From Zopfochytrium polystomum (taxonomy: Eukaryota > Chytridiomycota > Chytridiomycetes > Chytridiales > Chytridiaceae): 64,000 nucleotides of DNA. The position numbers and the translations under genes were made by a program. This document shows positions 1 to 11,313 of the stretch, piece by piece. Each line of letters opens with the position of its first letter. Positions within the stretch are counted from its first letter, which is position 1. Where the stretch lies: assembly GCA_025765615.1 (NCBI GenBank), contig JAIVFJ010000074.1:186001-250000 (forward strand). Direction: 5' to 3'. Below the pieces are notes generated by a model that saw only the letters and a program-made list of their open reading frames with translations, had not been told where the DNA came from and made no database searches.

Positions 1-92
1 CCTTCCCCCCTATCGCCCCGGACGGGTTCGCAACGCTTTGCCCAAAGTCTCGCCTTGGGAGGGAGCAAGAAGGGTGGAGGAGCCAAAGCGCT

Positions 93-698
93 TCAACCCG
101 GTGTCAGGGCCGTAAATTTTCGCTTGGCCGGGGTTTGCGGCGCGGGCGCCGTCTCGGATTCCTCGCGGAGGTACCATGTGGGTTTCTTTTTTTTTGATTT
201 TTTTTAAAATATTTTTTTTTATCGTGCAATCGGTCAGTGAAAGAGGTTTGTGGAGGGTGTGAAAAAGCAAGGAAGAAAGAGTCAGTTTCAAGAGCCCAAA
301 AAAAAAACCAAAAAAAATTAAGACTGTCGGGCGCGTTACCTCGTCGCCGTCACGTTTCACTTTCACCGCAATCTCCTTGATCTTTGCTTCAAGCTGCAGT
401 TTCGAGACAGTCGGCAGGCTGGGTTGTTGTTTGGCGGGGAAGCGAGGGGCACAAAGTTTACAAAAAAACAGACTGAGAAACCTGAGAGAGGAGAAAGAAG
501 AGGAAAGGAACGAAAGAAAAAAAGGAAAAAAAAAGAGAAAAAAATAAAGGTTGAACCCAAACCTTTGCTTGACAGAGTCCACAAGTTTCTGCATCGCCGC
601 GGTTTTGCCCACCACCGACTGTGCGAGCCAATTCATTCATACACAAGACGCGAAAAAGGGTGGGTGAGAAACAAGAAAAGGAAAAAAAGGAAGCGGTA

Positions 699-737
<39 letters not shown>

Positions 738-1374
738 ATCTCAGACCACGTACATCTACGAGGATTTTCAACTGCGCCTCGTCCAAGGACGCGGCGGGCG
801 GCTTTGGTTTTGCCTTGCCGGCCGCGCCGAGGCTTGCTGCTGCTGTGGTTGCGTCGACGCTTTCTTTGAACGGGTCAACGGGCAGGTCTGGCGGGGTGGG
901 AAGACGGGGTTTTAAGAGAGACTAGGCTTGAGCACATTCAAAGGGAGAGAATGCAAGTGCGAAAATAGACACCTCCCCGCTCCCCGTACCAGAGGTGCAA
1001 AGGGCCGCAAACGCTGCCAATCCTGCGGGTGGTTCGTCTGGTGAAACAGAGGCCACCCAGACGCCAAAGCTGTATGGAACTAGCCTTGTTCCTTTTTTCT
1101 TGGTTGATTTGACACCTGGCGGTTGAACGACTGTCGACGGGGGTTCGGGGAAGAGGAATAGAGGTGAGGGCCATCAAAGGGCGAAAAACAGTTGAAAAAT
1201 GGGTACTTGAGGAAACTCACTCTCGGATACGGGCTTCTCAGCGTCTTCCTCCACCAACCAATCGTCCTAACACAAAAAGGAGAAAAGCAAAAAAGTGGGC
1301 TTACATCAGAAAACAAGAAAGGATCAAACGTAAAAGGGAAAAGCAATCCCACGGGACCCTTTGCCAAAGCGGTA

Positions 1375-1410
<36 letters not shown>

Positions 1411-4400
1411 CAGCCTATCTTACCATGTCCGCGTCGCTCTCGTCTCCGTCCGCTTCCTCGTCCTCGCTCTCCAGCTCCTCCACTTCGCCGCCAACCTCCG
1501 CCTCGCCCTCCTCCCACTCGGCGTCGCTGTCTACGTCGTAGTTCAGGTGTTCGCTCTCGAGAGCGAACGGCCGACGTCCCGACACGCACGCGCTGACCTT
1601 TTGCCACGTGCCTGAGAGCGGGGTCGGGGTGGGGCCATATCAAAATCAGAAGGCGTCGGGCAGATGGAAACGATGGTTTCATCCACTAAAAACAAGCCAA
1701 AAAGAAAAAAAAGCCCGCGCACCGTAATAAGGCGGCCGAACGTTCTCGTGGAACGAAAGCAGCTTCCATTTCGACTGAAACACCTTTCTGCGCACAGCTT
1801 CTTCGTCGGCCAACAAGTCTGGGGAAGGTTGCACTGCAGGAGCCGCAAACTGCTTGCTCAGAGATTTGCCGCGCCGCCGCTTTCGCCGGAAGCGGTCAAA
1901 CTGGAAGGCCAGCTCCGCGGCAGAATACTCGCCGTCTCGTCCGCCAACGCCGTCATCACCCGCGTTTTGCCGAGCGATTTGGGCTGACAGGTCTTCGGTC
2001 AGAACTCTGAAAAATCGGTTTTCCTTTGCAACCACGGTGTTGGTGCGAACGTAGAACTTTGGAAAGCGGTCAAGGTAGTCCTGGAGCTCGGGGTCTCCTT
2101 CTTCTGTGGGGGAAGTGGTTGGGGAAGGTGAGGGTGGGAAATGAAGAAAAAAACCAATGCCCAGACCTGCAGCGGTTGGTGCCGATGGTTTTGCAACCTT
2201 CGAAAAGAACGTTGCAAGGCTTTTTTGGACAGGACCGGCGGCTTTCTTCGCTCCTGGAGTCGACATGCTCGCCGATGTCTTCGAGGGGTAAAATAAGAAT
2301 GGAGCTTGTTGGGCAAAACCGAGGTGTGAAGCCTCAAGGTTTTCTTACTTTCAGTTGCTTCTTCGATGTTGGAGTGTCTGACGGGGCCTGAAACCAAAAA
2401 AGAAAAAGAAAAAAAAAGAAAAAAAAGGCTTGGCGAAATGCTAAACGGTCAGGAAAGTCTTACCAAAGATTTCACAGATTGAAAGGGCGTCGCCGGGGAC
2501 GCTGGTGGCAATACCGCGGTCTGCGGGGAAGCTTCCGGTCTCTATGGCGTAAAAAAAGCGTTTGAATCCTGATTTAGAAAGGAAAAAAAAAGGCAAGTTG
2601 ACCCCCTCCGTACCAGAGATTTCCGGCCCTTGGACAGCAAACTGCTTTGCTCGGTCTCGGTCATCGCGGCGTACAGCTTTTGCAGTTCTGCTGCAGCCTG
2701 TCCAGCACGGTTGGTTTTTTTCCATCTGCTCTTTCTTCGTCTTACCTGCTTGCGATGAGCTCGGCGCTCTTCGACTTTGGCGCCAATGTCCTCGCCAAGC
2801 AGCTTCATGTTCTCCACTTCCCATCTCCAAATGGAAACGTGCTGGAACACGAGGGATAAGCCCTTCAAAATAAAAGAAAAGAAAGAAGAAGAGAAGAAGA
2901 AACGAATGAAAGAAACGGCTACGCTGACGCACCGAAGGGGCCGACTCCACCGCCAATCCATAATTCGTGCGGGCTGCGATATCTTTCACTGCTGCTTCAA
3001 GAATCTTTTGCGAAAGGCACTCGTGCTCTGGATCATGCGAACAAAAACAAGAAGAAAGAGAAAGAGTGCGCAACCACCATCAGCACCTACCGACCGAGCG
3101 ACCGATGAAAATCCCTTTTTTCCTCACCTTGGTCGTCATGTTTCGGGCACAGTGCCTTCTTCACCTGCTTTGCCAAGGCCAAAAGGCCAACATCTCTGCG
3201 CGGATGAAACACGGGACAAAGAATAAATGTTAAGCAGTAGAACCCCCCCTCCGCTTGTAGGGAAACCAAACAGCAAAAAACCAACTTTTCCTGGACGAGC
3301 TTGGCAAGGAGCGGCGAAAAATCGGCCGGGAACTCGTCCAGCGGGACCGTCAGCTTCTGGTGGAACTCGTGGAACCGCGACAGCTCTAGGTATATCAACA
3401 ACAAGAGCAACAACAACAATACAAAAACCGGGTGAATGAGGGGTCGTCAGTCAGGACCCCGCGTCGCGTCACCAGAAACAACGAACCAACCCGCAATCGT
3501 CGCATGATGGCTCGCAAAGTCCTCGCGCTTCTCCTTGAACGCAATCTTGCCATTCTTTATCGCCACCATCCCCGTCGCCGTCGCCATGACCGCCTGGCCC
3601 GCAGTGCGGGCCACCACCGCCGGCGCTGCCATCACCACCGCCGCCGCCGTTGCCGGTCGCTGCGAATCCTCTGCAGCTAGCGGCGGCGGCGCCGTCGGCG
3701 ACGGCCCCTGCTGCCGCCCGACCGGCGCGACTGGATCGTCGTCCCCCCCATCCACCTGCTCCGCATCGCCGTCGTCCTCGTCCTCGTCATCGTCGAACAG
3801 GCCGCTTCCGCGGCCGCCAGCAACGAGCACGACCTCGACACCACCCCCCGCCGCCCAAGACCGACGACGCGTCGTCGTCGTCTGCGTCTGCGTCTGCGTC
3901 GCCGCCGCGGCCGCCCAACCTTTCGGTGGTAAGCGGCATCGGCGCCGGCGGGTGGTGACGCGCGGGTGCGGCTGCGATCGGGTAGTGTACCCCGTGCGAT
4001 GGCGGCGGATGTGATGGCGCTCGGTCGATGGGCAAAGGACAAGCCGGAGCAGAAGCGGACGCGGCAGATCGGATCGAGCTTGTGGCCGTGGATGTGGAGT
4101 CCGTCGTTAGTGTCGGTGTCGGTGCCGGGACGCCCGAGCCCGAGGGGTGCGTGGTTGGCGAATGGGACGCCGGCGGCGGCGGAGTAGCGGCCGAGGAGGA
4201 GGAGGACGAGGAGGAGGATGGAGAGGCGGCGGATGAGGATGATGAAGATGAAGATGAGGATGACGACGACGATGGCAACGGCGGTGACGACGACGACGAC
4301 GACGAGGACGCCGCCGCCGCCGCCGCCGACGCCTGGGGTGGAGCGGGTGTGTTCGAAGAAGCGGAGATCCTCGCAAAGTAGTGGACCAGCGAGTTCTTGG

Positions 4401-4485
4401 ACGACGACGACGGCGTCGCAGCAGCAGAGGAGGCCTTCCCGGTCGGCGTCGTCGCGAGCGGGGAGTGCCTGCCGCGTTTGGTCAT
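93..4485 (-). CDS. Chromatin assembly factor 1 large subunit (CAF-1 p150/Cac1/Pcf1 type), about 18 exons
   Basis: CAF-1 deposits histones H3-H4 on newly replicated DNA and is recruited by PCNA. Reading the spliced minus strand from ATG 4485: a Ser/Ala-rich N-terminus with a PIP-like NSLVHYF; acidic stretches; the fungal N-terminal module (FHEFHQKLTVPLDEFP, then LLALAKQVKKAL, then AAVKDIAARTNYGLAV, then SIWRWEVEN); a short charged helix; a PCNA box QKSLATFF near 2.22 kb; YLDRFPKFYV; the hallmark KLLSFHENVRPPYYG continuing after an intron as TWQK; DVDSDAEWEEGE near 1.52 kb; and a C-terminal winged-helix-like part ending KPTWYLREE, with stop TGA at 93-95. Splice phases agree across all joints downstream of about 3.8 kb. 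The join between the first exon and the acidic exon (3.79-3.95 kb) is not resolved, and the KER helix is unusually short. The family call is secure; the first exon boundary is not. Confidence 0.85.
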
Positions 4486-4710
4486 GTCTGCGCGCGCTGC
4501 TGGTGCAGGGGCGGCACGCTGGCTGGCTGGGCTGGCTGGGTTGCAGTGAGTCCAGGTTAAGTCGTTCGCCGTTGTTTGTTGGTCTGAAAAAAACCACAAA
4601 AAAAAAAAAAAAAAAAAAAAAAAAAGAAATGGATGATTGATGGCAGGAGTTTCGGTCGGGAAGATCGGACAAGAATCGGACAACAAACAAGCAACACTCA
4701 AAGCCAACAC

Positions 4711-4763
<53 letters not shown>

Positions 4764-5048
4764 GAAGCCAGACGCAGACAGACAGACAGCCAGAACGACC
4801 GATTGGAAAAGAAACAAAAGAAAAACCAAACAGAAAACTGGAGGAGGGCAAAAAAAAAAAAAAAAAAAAAAGATTAAAACAATAAAAATAAAACAAATAA
4901 AAATAAAAAAATTAAACAAAACACCCTCACTCTTCATCGACAACGCGCGCACAACCACCACCAAAGCGTAGACAGTAAGTCAGTCAGTCATTGCGCTGGG
5001 TCAATCAATCAATCCATCATTCCATCAATCCATCAATCAATCAATCAA
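4486..5048. repeat. Intergenic, microsatellite-rich
   Basis: No gene seen. It holds a poly-A run near 4592-4625, an (ACAG)n array at 4711-4762, a second A-run near 4851-4872 and the start of an (AATC)n array (about 5001-5059). That array runs into the stop codon of the next gene. The region separates the CAF-1 start from the 3' end of the neighbouring minus-strand gene. Confidence 0.8.
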
Positions 5049-8000
5049 TCAATCAATCAGGCAGAAACCAGAAAACGTTCGCAGTTCCACTTCCACCCCG
5101 CCAACCCACACCGTTTCGCCCCTCCACTTGTCGGCCAAGGACTCCATCGAAAACGTAAGCACCGCGCTCCTCGTCGCCGCCGCGCGTGGGCCGCCGCCTT
5201 CCTGATGATAGTGATGATGATGTGGGAGATGACGTTGATGCGGAGGCTGGTGATGGTGATGATGGCTGCCCGCCAAAGTCGGCTCCCCAGACTGCGTCGC
5301 CGCGTTTGCGCCTCCTGCCCCGTTTTCCTTTGCCCTCGCCGAAATGATGACGACCCCTTCGACCGTCCGGGCAGGGAACAGCTTCGGAAGGATTCTGCAG
5401 ATACTTGCATCGGGTAGGTTGTCGAGAGTCGGCGGCATTTCCGCGATAAGTTCGTTCTGGATGGAAGAACCATAAAAAAAAATTAAAAAAAGGAAGAATA
5501 AGAAGAAGAGCGGCGCCGGCGCACAGCGAACATGTAAGGAGGAGAATGCCCGGACAAGGAAAGGAGGGGCACGTCGAGGGGTGCTTTTCTTCTCACCATG
5601 ATGCGGTCGGAAAACTGTGTAGTGCAACCTCGAATGGTTACACGTGCGCCAAGCAAAGGACTAGGGTCCACATCGCTGCTTATCACAATGGCGGCCGAAA
5701 TAGAGGCCGCCTTTTGCGCCAAAGCCCCAGGAATATTGTCAACCCCATGTTCAGGTGTGGAAGACACCATGACTTGCGGTGTAAGGTGGTGATCATTATA
5801 AGAAACTGAACCATAATAAGGTTGCATCTGATGTTGTGATTCCAGAGGCATTCGAGCGGGGTGGAGGTGTGGCTGCGCCTGAAACGATGACGGCTGGTAC
5901 GCGTAGTGCCTGTGGTGGTCGTGAACCTGGTAATTACTTTGCATGGGCGGGAGCGATGGCGTGGACTGTAAGTAGTGGTTGGCAAGGGGCTGTTGCGTGA
6001 GTTCCGATGGTGGAACAGCGTGGTTTGCATGATGCTGCCTTAGAGGTTAGGAGGCCACTCCAGGCGGGAAGCAGCAAAGAGTTCATACCTCGTTCATTTG
6101 AGGCTGTTCCGCAGGCTTTCGGAAAGCATAGCAAACAGTGGTTGCCATCGGAATGATTCCGTAAGGCTCGGTAACGTCGACTAAATCTTGTGGAGTTATG
6201 TTCACATCACTTCCGAAAGGAATGCGTAGACGCAGCCGGTGTCCGTGGAACTTATCCACTGTGCTGTCCTAGTTGCGCCACGTAAATCCCAGAAAGAACA
6301 GTTCAGCCTATCAACTACAACGGTGGAAACATTGACTTTTACATCGCACAACACACCTCGCAAGGAACTAACGGATAAACGTGTCCATTTATCACAATTC
6401 CAGCGCCACAGGCTTGCCAGGCTTCGAAACTGGACTTGAACTTCATTTTTATGGTCGTCTCGCCATGCCAAGTGCTCTCTTCAGATGATAAATCTTGCCC
6501 GTTCGGCACCACGTCCAAGGGCAAGTAATGAGACCCATCCATGCGCTGCTGGTTGTAGTGCGCTTGGTATCCGACTGATGAGCTGGAAGGTGATCCCTGG
6601 TCTCCAGTACCGACGGCATTCTGGCCAACGCCCCATACGTTTGGAGCCGCACTTGCGCCAAAAAAGTTAAGGCCACCTCCCAAGCTCCGAGGGCCGTGGC
6701 GGTCGCCCTCCCCTGACACGTTGGACGCCATTGTCCACCCGGAGGAGCTGGCTCCCGTAACCACTTCGGATAGCTTAAACGTAACAGAAACATGTTCCGC
6801 CGTCGGAAATGAGCTCAGCAGCTCAGCCCCAGAAATCGACCAGAGTGTTGGCAACTGTAAGCTGTAAACTTTCGGCAGGTGGTCTTCCACGTTGGAGTGG
6901 TGTTGGTTGAAGACCGGCGTGCCTAAATCGTCGTGGTGCAATCGCATTGCATCGTGCTCATATTCTTTGAGCGATCGATTTAGCAAATAGAGAATTTACG
7001 ACTTTAATTGGAATTTACCTGGATGATACAGGCCAGAGTTGGGAAATCCTTGGTAGATCGGTTCAGCTGACATCACATCCTTGTTCAACGATGGCCCACC
7101 ATCCTTGTGAACTGAAGCATCCTGCAAATATATACACTAAGCTTCCAGAAGCGAAATAAAAAAGGTTGATCGTGTCGATTAACGACTTACTTCTGGATGA
7201 AAGCCTTCGCCAATAGATACATTCAAATGGCCGCCAGTTCCATTCACGACGGCCGCTTGGCTTGGCAGATACGCACCGGACATCGCTGATGTGTCACTTT
7301 TGGATCCTCCTACTTCAAAACGCATGTTCACGTCTGCCGACGTCCCAACCGTTTCAACGAATGAACTATTAATTATTCGCAGCTCATCCGCTGATTCGAC
7401 AAAGGACTCGTGATCATCTGATTTGTGAGAGGGTCAGTCGGCAACATAAGGATTTTGAATTAGAGAGAATACCGGCAAAGGCATCAACCTCCCGCTCTGG
7501 CGCAGTCGAGTAAGAAGCCTTCAAATTCTCCTGCGGTACCAAAGTAGTCGTCGATGAAGAGAACGAAGTCCTCGCAGGCGACATTGATCGAATACTTTTA
7601 TTGGGAAGATCGACGCTTCCTGGACAGGAAGTGGGCTTTGTGGTTGTCTTGCATTCAGCAGGAACAGGTTTGGTGACATTCGCTTCCTCAGGGCCGAAAA
7701 CTTCGACTTCAGACTCGCAAACGGGTTCTGAGTGAACAGGCTCAGGTGGTGATCCGGTGGCGACAGTCTCCGTGGTGGTTGGTGACGCAAACTCTGGTAA
7801 CGGAAGCGCGCCGGACATGTTTTCCCTCGGCGCCTCCCACGGCCTGGGTTTTTTCCGAACGACGCTTCGAGCTACGGAGAGGTGAGGGAACTGATCACTG
7901 CCTGGAACCGCTGTCTTTTTGGTGCCGATTCCGTTCGAGGGTGCGGACGTCGAGGTGGTCGGAGTTTGAAGTTTTGGCAGGGCCCGAACGCGGTGAAAAC

Positions 8001-9068
8001 AAGACAGGTCGTTCGTCTTCGTCTCCACAAAAACTTCTCCTAGCTGACGCGCTTCCTCCGCGTCTTGAGGAGTCCGAAAATTGACGAATACGTGCGTCAA
8101 AGCAGACAGCGGGACGTTTGTCTGGTTCCCCGGCGGTGGGATGCGCCGAATCGCGGCATCGCACGCTTTCGGGTAGGCGTTCATTATCGCGATTCTGAGT
8201 TCCACATCCTTTAATCTGAAAAGCTCATCAGACAGCTCCAGCTTGACGCCCATCTGGTGGGGGAGACGCGAACCCCGCGAAAACGGAAGAGTGAGCCAGT
8301 GATTGCAAACGGCAGAAGTCCAGAAGTTTGGGACCAACAACCCACCGTTCGCTCATCGAACACATAAAGCTCCCAGGACCGACCCTTGTGGGAAACAGTA
8401 AGTGGCTTTCCTCGGTACCGTGCCTCTAACCCAGGAGGTGCCGAGGGCCAAAAGTGGAGGTATGTGAACGTTTCCTTCTTCAGGGACGACCGGGTGCGAA
8501 TCTCCTTGACGTGTTCCGCGTCGGAGGGTTCGAACGCCGCCAGTAGCTCAGCGTCCGAAAGGTCTCGCAAAGCCTCTGGTATGTCGAGGCGAAGACTGCG
8601 ATGGCTCTGCTGGAAAGGTGCTGGCGCTATCGGCCCAAGCACAGAAGTTCGACTGTCGGTGGAAGGGTCGGTCGCTGCAGAGGGACTACGAACGGCAAAG
8701 GGTGGCGAAGTAGTCGAAGGGGCAGCTAGATGCTCCTGCGGAGAGTTGGGAAGTGCTTGTCGCTGGTCGTGCTGTTGCTGTCGGTGGTGGTGGTGGTGGT
8801 AGTGGGAGGGAGTACCGCTGCTGTTGATGGCGTGGTGGTGCTGGTGGTGCTGGTGGTGGTTGTTGTGGTGGTTGTGGTGGTAGTTGTGGCTGCGTTGGGA
8901 GGGGTGGTGGTGCTGCTGCTGCTGCTGCTGGGCGGCCTGAGGGTTGTGAGCCGGGAGCAGTTCGCGGTGGGGCGACTGACCATCGGCAGGGCTCAGCCGC
9001 GGTTGCTCCTGGATCGCAGCAGTAGCCGCCGCCGCCGCCTCAGTTGCTGGCGCTGGTGTTGCAGTCAT
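5049..9068 (-). CDS. Unrecognised 1155-aa protein with repeated divergent RRM-like modules and poly-His/Gln
   Basis: Eight exons (9068-8346, 8253-7473, 7417-7191, 7121-7019, 6964-6357, 6268-6089, 6034-5597, 5456-5049) join in frame to 1156 codons. I recognise no named family. The N-terminus is low-complexity with Q and H runs. Several segments then follow a beta-alpha-beta-beta-alpha-beta-like rhythm reminiscent of RRM folds: LRLDIPEALRDLSDAELLAAF; VKLELSDELFRLKDVELRIA with LTHVFVNFRTPQDAEEAR; LPTLWSISGAELLSSFP; HRLRLRIPFGSDVNITPQDL; and a last one with SAVLTFSMESLADKW. No canonical RNP1/RNP2 aromatic residues are visible. RNA or nucleic-acid binding is inference from the pattern only. A His-rich loop (near 5.2 kb) interrupts the last module. 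The gene is divergent from the eIF4E gene, 880 bp away. Confidence 0.75.
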
Positions 9069-9314
9069 TGATGTTGTGAGCGCTCCTGTGAGGCCAGTAA
9101 GTTGCAGTGTGAATTGTTTTGCTGTGGTGGTTGGTTGGTTGGTTGGTTGGTTGGTTGGTCGGTTGGTTGGTGGTGGTGGAGAGGGTTCAAGGAGGTCAGA
9201 GCGGGTGGTGGGAGTAGGGCGGGGTGGGTGAGAGGACCGAGTCGAGGGCGAGGTGGGGAGGCCCAGCTCAGCAGAGAGGTAAGTGCTTGGGGGTTGCTCC
9301 TGCTGTGAGTGATT

Positions 9315-9350
<36 letters not shown>

Positions 9351-9948
9351 GTTGATGCTGGTGGGATGGGTGTTGTCTGTCGTTGTTGTTGCTGATGTTG
9401 TTGTTTGTCGTTGGTGTCGCGGGCGTCCTTGTCAACTAACAACGACAAAGCAAAACCCTCCTCCTTGTCACCACCAACCAACCCAACCAGCAAACCAACC
9501 AACCCACAAGAGGAAAACACAAGAAAAAAAAAAAATTTACAACGACCACCCTTCCTTCCACAAACCTCGCTCACTCGCCCTCCCTCTCGCTCGGCACTCA
9601 CTCGGCGTGGGCAGATTAACGTCACATCGCAGCAGCAAACCCAATATTATATCATTATTATCATTGGTGCGTCCATACAAGAGAAAAGCTAAACGGACGG
9701 ACCGACGGAAGGACGGAAAGCTACTGGATCGATCGATAGAGCGAACGATCGAGCGAGCGAGCGAGCGACAACGAATTCATCCCAACGCAACACCCAACGC
9801 AACGCGCATTTTCTGTCGAGCCGTCGACCGAACGAACGAACGAAGCGAAACGTTGCTGGCCTTTCCGGTCTTCCACCAGACACACGCACAAGTCACGCAG
9901 AGCGCGCGAACCGACATATATATAGAGAAACAGCGAGAAGAGAGAGCG
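9069..9948. promoter_or_regulatory. Divergent intergenic region, putative shared promoter
   Basis: The 880 bp between two divergent start codons hold (GGTT)n near 9129-9170, (GTT)n near 9316-9348 and short direct repeats (GCGAGCGA type) near 9740-9770. No clear TATA box or coding region was seen. A bidirectional promoter is inferred from the gene arrangement only. Confidence 0.5.
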
Positions 9949-11313
9949 ATGAATGGTAGCAACGCCTCAACGTCCGGAGCAAACGACTCGTCCGTCGCCG
10001 CAGCCGCCGCAAGCAGCGGCTCCTCTGCGAGCCAAACTGGCACCGTGCTCCGCGTTGACCACGAGTCGGAGCAGGCTCAGTTGACGTACAGCTGGGTGTT
10101 CTGGTGAGTCCCTCTCGACGAAAATAGACGCGCGCCCCCTCCTCGACATCGGGTTCGGGTCTCGAATGTTCCGATCTCGTTGTTACCGATGACTCACTAG
10201 GAACATGCTGCCTCAACCCTACCCCTGCCCGGTCTGTCCTCTTGGTGGATTGAGGTTCCAGCAATACCCTCGTTCCCAAGCCCCTCACGGGCTTGGGAGG
10301 GCTCGCCCAATCTGAACAGCCACTTTTCCCTTCCTTCCCCACAACAAAACTCAGGGTGCTCCAACGTGATCCGCAAACCAAATTTGAAAAGAACAACTAC
10401 TCGACGGCGATCCGGAAGCTCGCCACGTTTTCGACGTGCGAGCAGTTTTGGGGCGTCTACTCTCGAATGAAAAGACCGCACGAGCTGAATGTTGTGAGCG
10501 ATTACTTTTTGTTCAAAGAGGGCTTGCGGCCAACGTGGGAAGGTAAATTGCGAGGGGAATAACTTGTGTTTGGTTGGCAGTCTCGTTTTCCCCCCCTTTG
10601 TTTCGAAGCGGTGCGCTGACCATCTCAACCGCGCCGAATTTACAGATCAGCCGGAGGGCGGCAAGTGGATCGTGCGGCTCAAAAAGGGGCTCGCGAGTCG
10701 GTATTGGGTTAGTCGGCACTCGCAGAGCTGCTCGAGTCATGCGTACTGACCGATTCTCTTCTCTCTATTTTGACCACACGTAAAACGCGTCAACGAATCA
10801 CTTTAATGCACGAACACGCAGGAAAACCTCGTGAGTAGGGCACTGGCGTGTGTTGTTTTCACCCCTCTGGGGATCACCGTTTATCCTCCCAGTGGCTCAC
10901 AACCAACGCCCACTCGCAAAAACGAAAACGAAAACAAAAAAAAAAACAACCTTTTCCAACTGTATAAAGGTCATCGCCCTCATATCAGAGCAATTTGATG
11001 TGGGCACCGAAATCTGCGGGGCCGTCATTTCGCTCCGGCATTCCGAAGACATCCTCTCGGTCTGGAATCAGACAGCCGATGCAGGGCGGCTGAACCTGAA
11101 AATAAGGTATGAGGATTGGAGGTGAAAGCGTTTTTGTTCTACGCGTTTATTTTTTTTTCAAATCATAAAACATCCCAAACCCTCGGGGCGTCCTTCAGAG
11201 ATACGATGAAGCGAGTTCTCGGCCTCCCTCAGTCGTGCGTGATGGAGTACAAGGCCCACTCTCAAGCCTTAACGGACCAGAGCTCGTTCCGAAACACGTC
11301 GCTCTACCTGTAA
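9949..11313 (+). CDS. Class II eIF4E (4EHP/eIF4E2-like cap-binding protein)
   Basis: Binds the mRNA 5' cap. Class II members usually repress or specialise translation rather than drive general initiation. Six exons (9949-10103, 10355-10542, 10646-10707, 10822-10830, 10970-11106, 11199-11313) give 221 aa. After a Ser/Ala-rich 40-residue leader come YSWVFWVLQRDP, FSTCEQFWGVYSRM, LFKEGLRPTWE, GGKWIVRLKKGLASRYWENL, EICGAVISLRHSEDILSVWN and VMEYKAHS. The GGKWI..KGLAS..WENL and MEYK.H segments match animal 4EHP better than canonical eIF4E. Exon 4 is only 9 nt and codes for Glu-Asn-Leu. Both flanks of that microexon have normal AG and GTGAG signals, and skipping it would remove three conserved residues without shifting frame. 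Confidence 0.92.

Noticed and set aside
3678..4378. Long Arg/His-rich frames on both strands
   Set aside because: Shadows of GC-rich low-complexity coding sequence; frame with Ser/Asp/Glu fits the neighbouring conserved exons.
4028..4381. Acidic Glu/Asp-rich open frame on the plus strand
   Set aside because: Antisense of the Ser-rich first exon of the CAF-1 gene; the minus-strand reading continues into conserved CAF-1 exons.
4637..4971. Thr/Asp/Arg-Gln repeat proteins (plus) and Cys-Leu-Ser-Val repeat protein (minus)
   Set aside because: Translation of the (ACAG)n microsatellite in different frames; the same artefact occurs at 33.2-33.5 kb.
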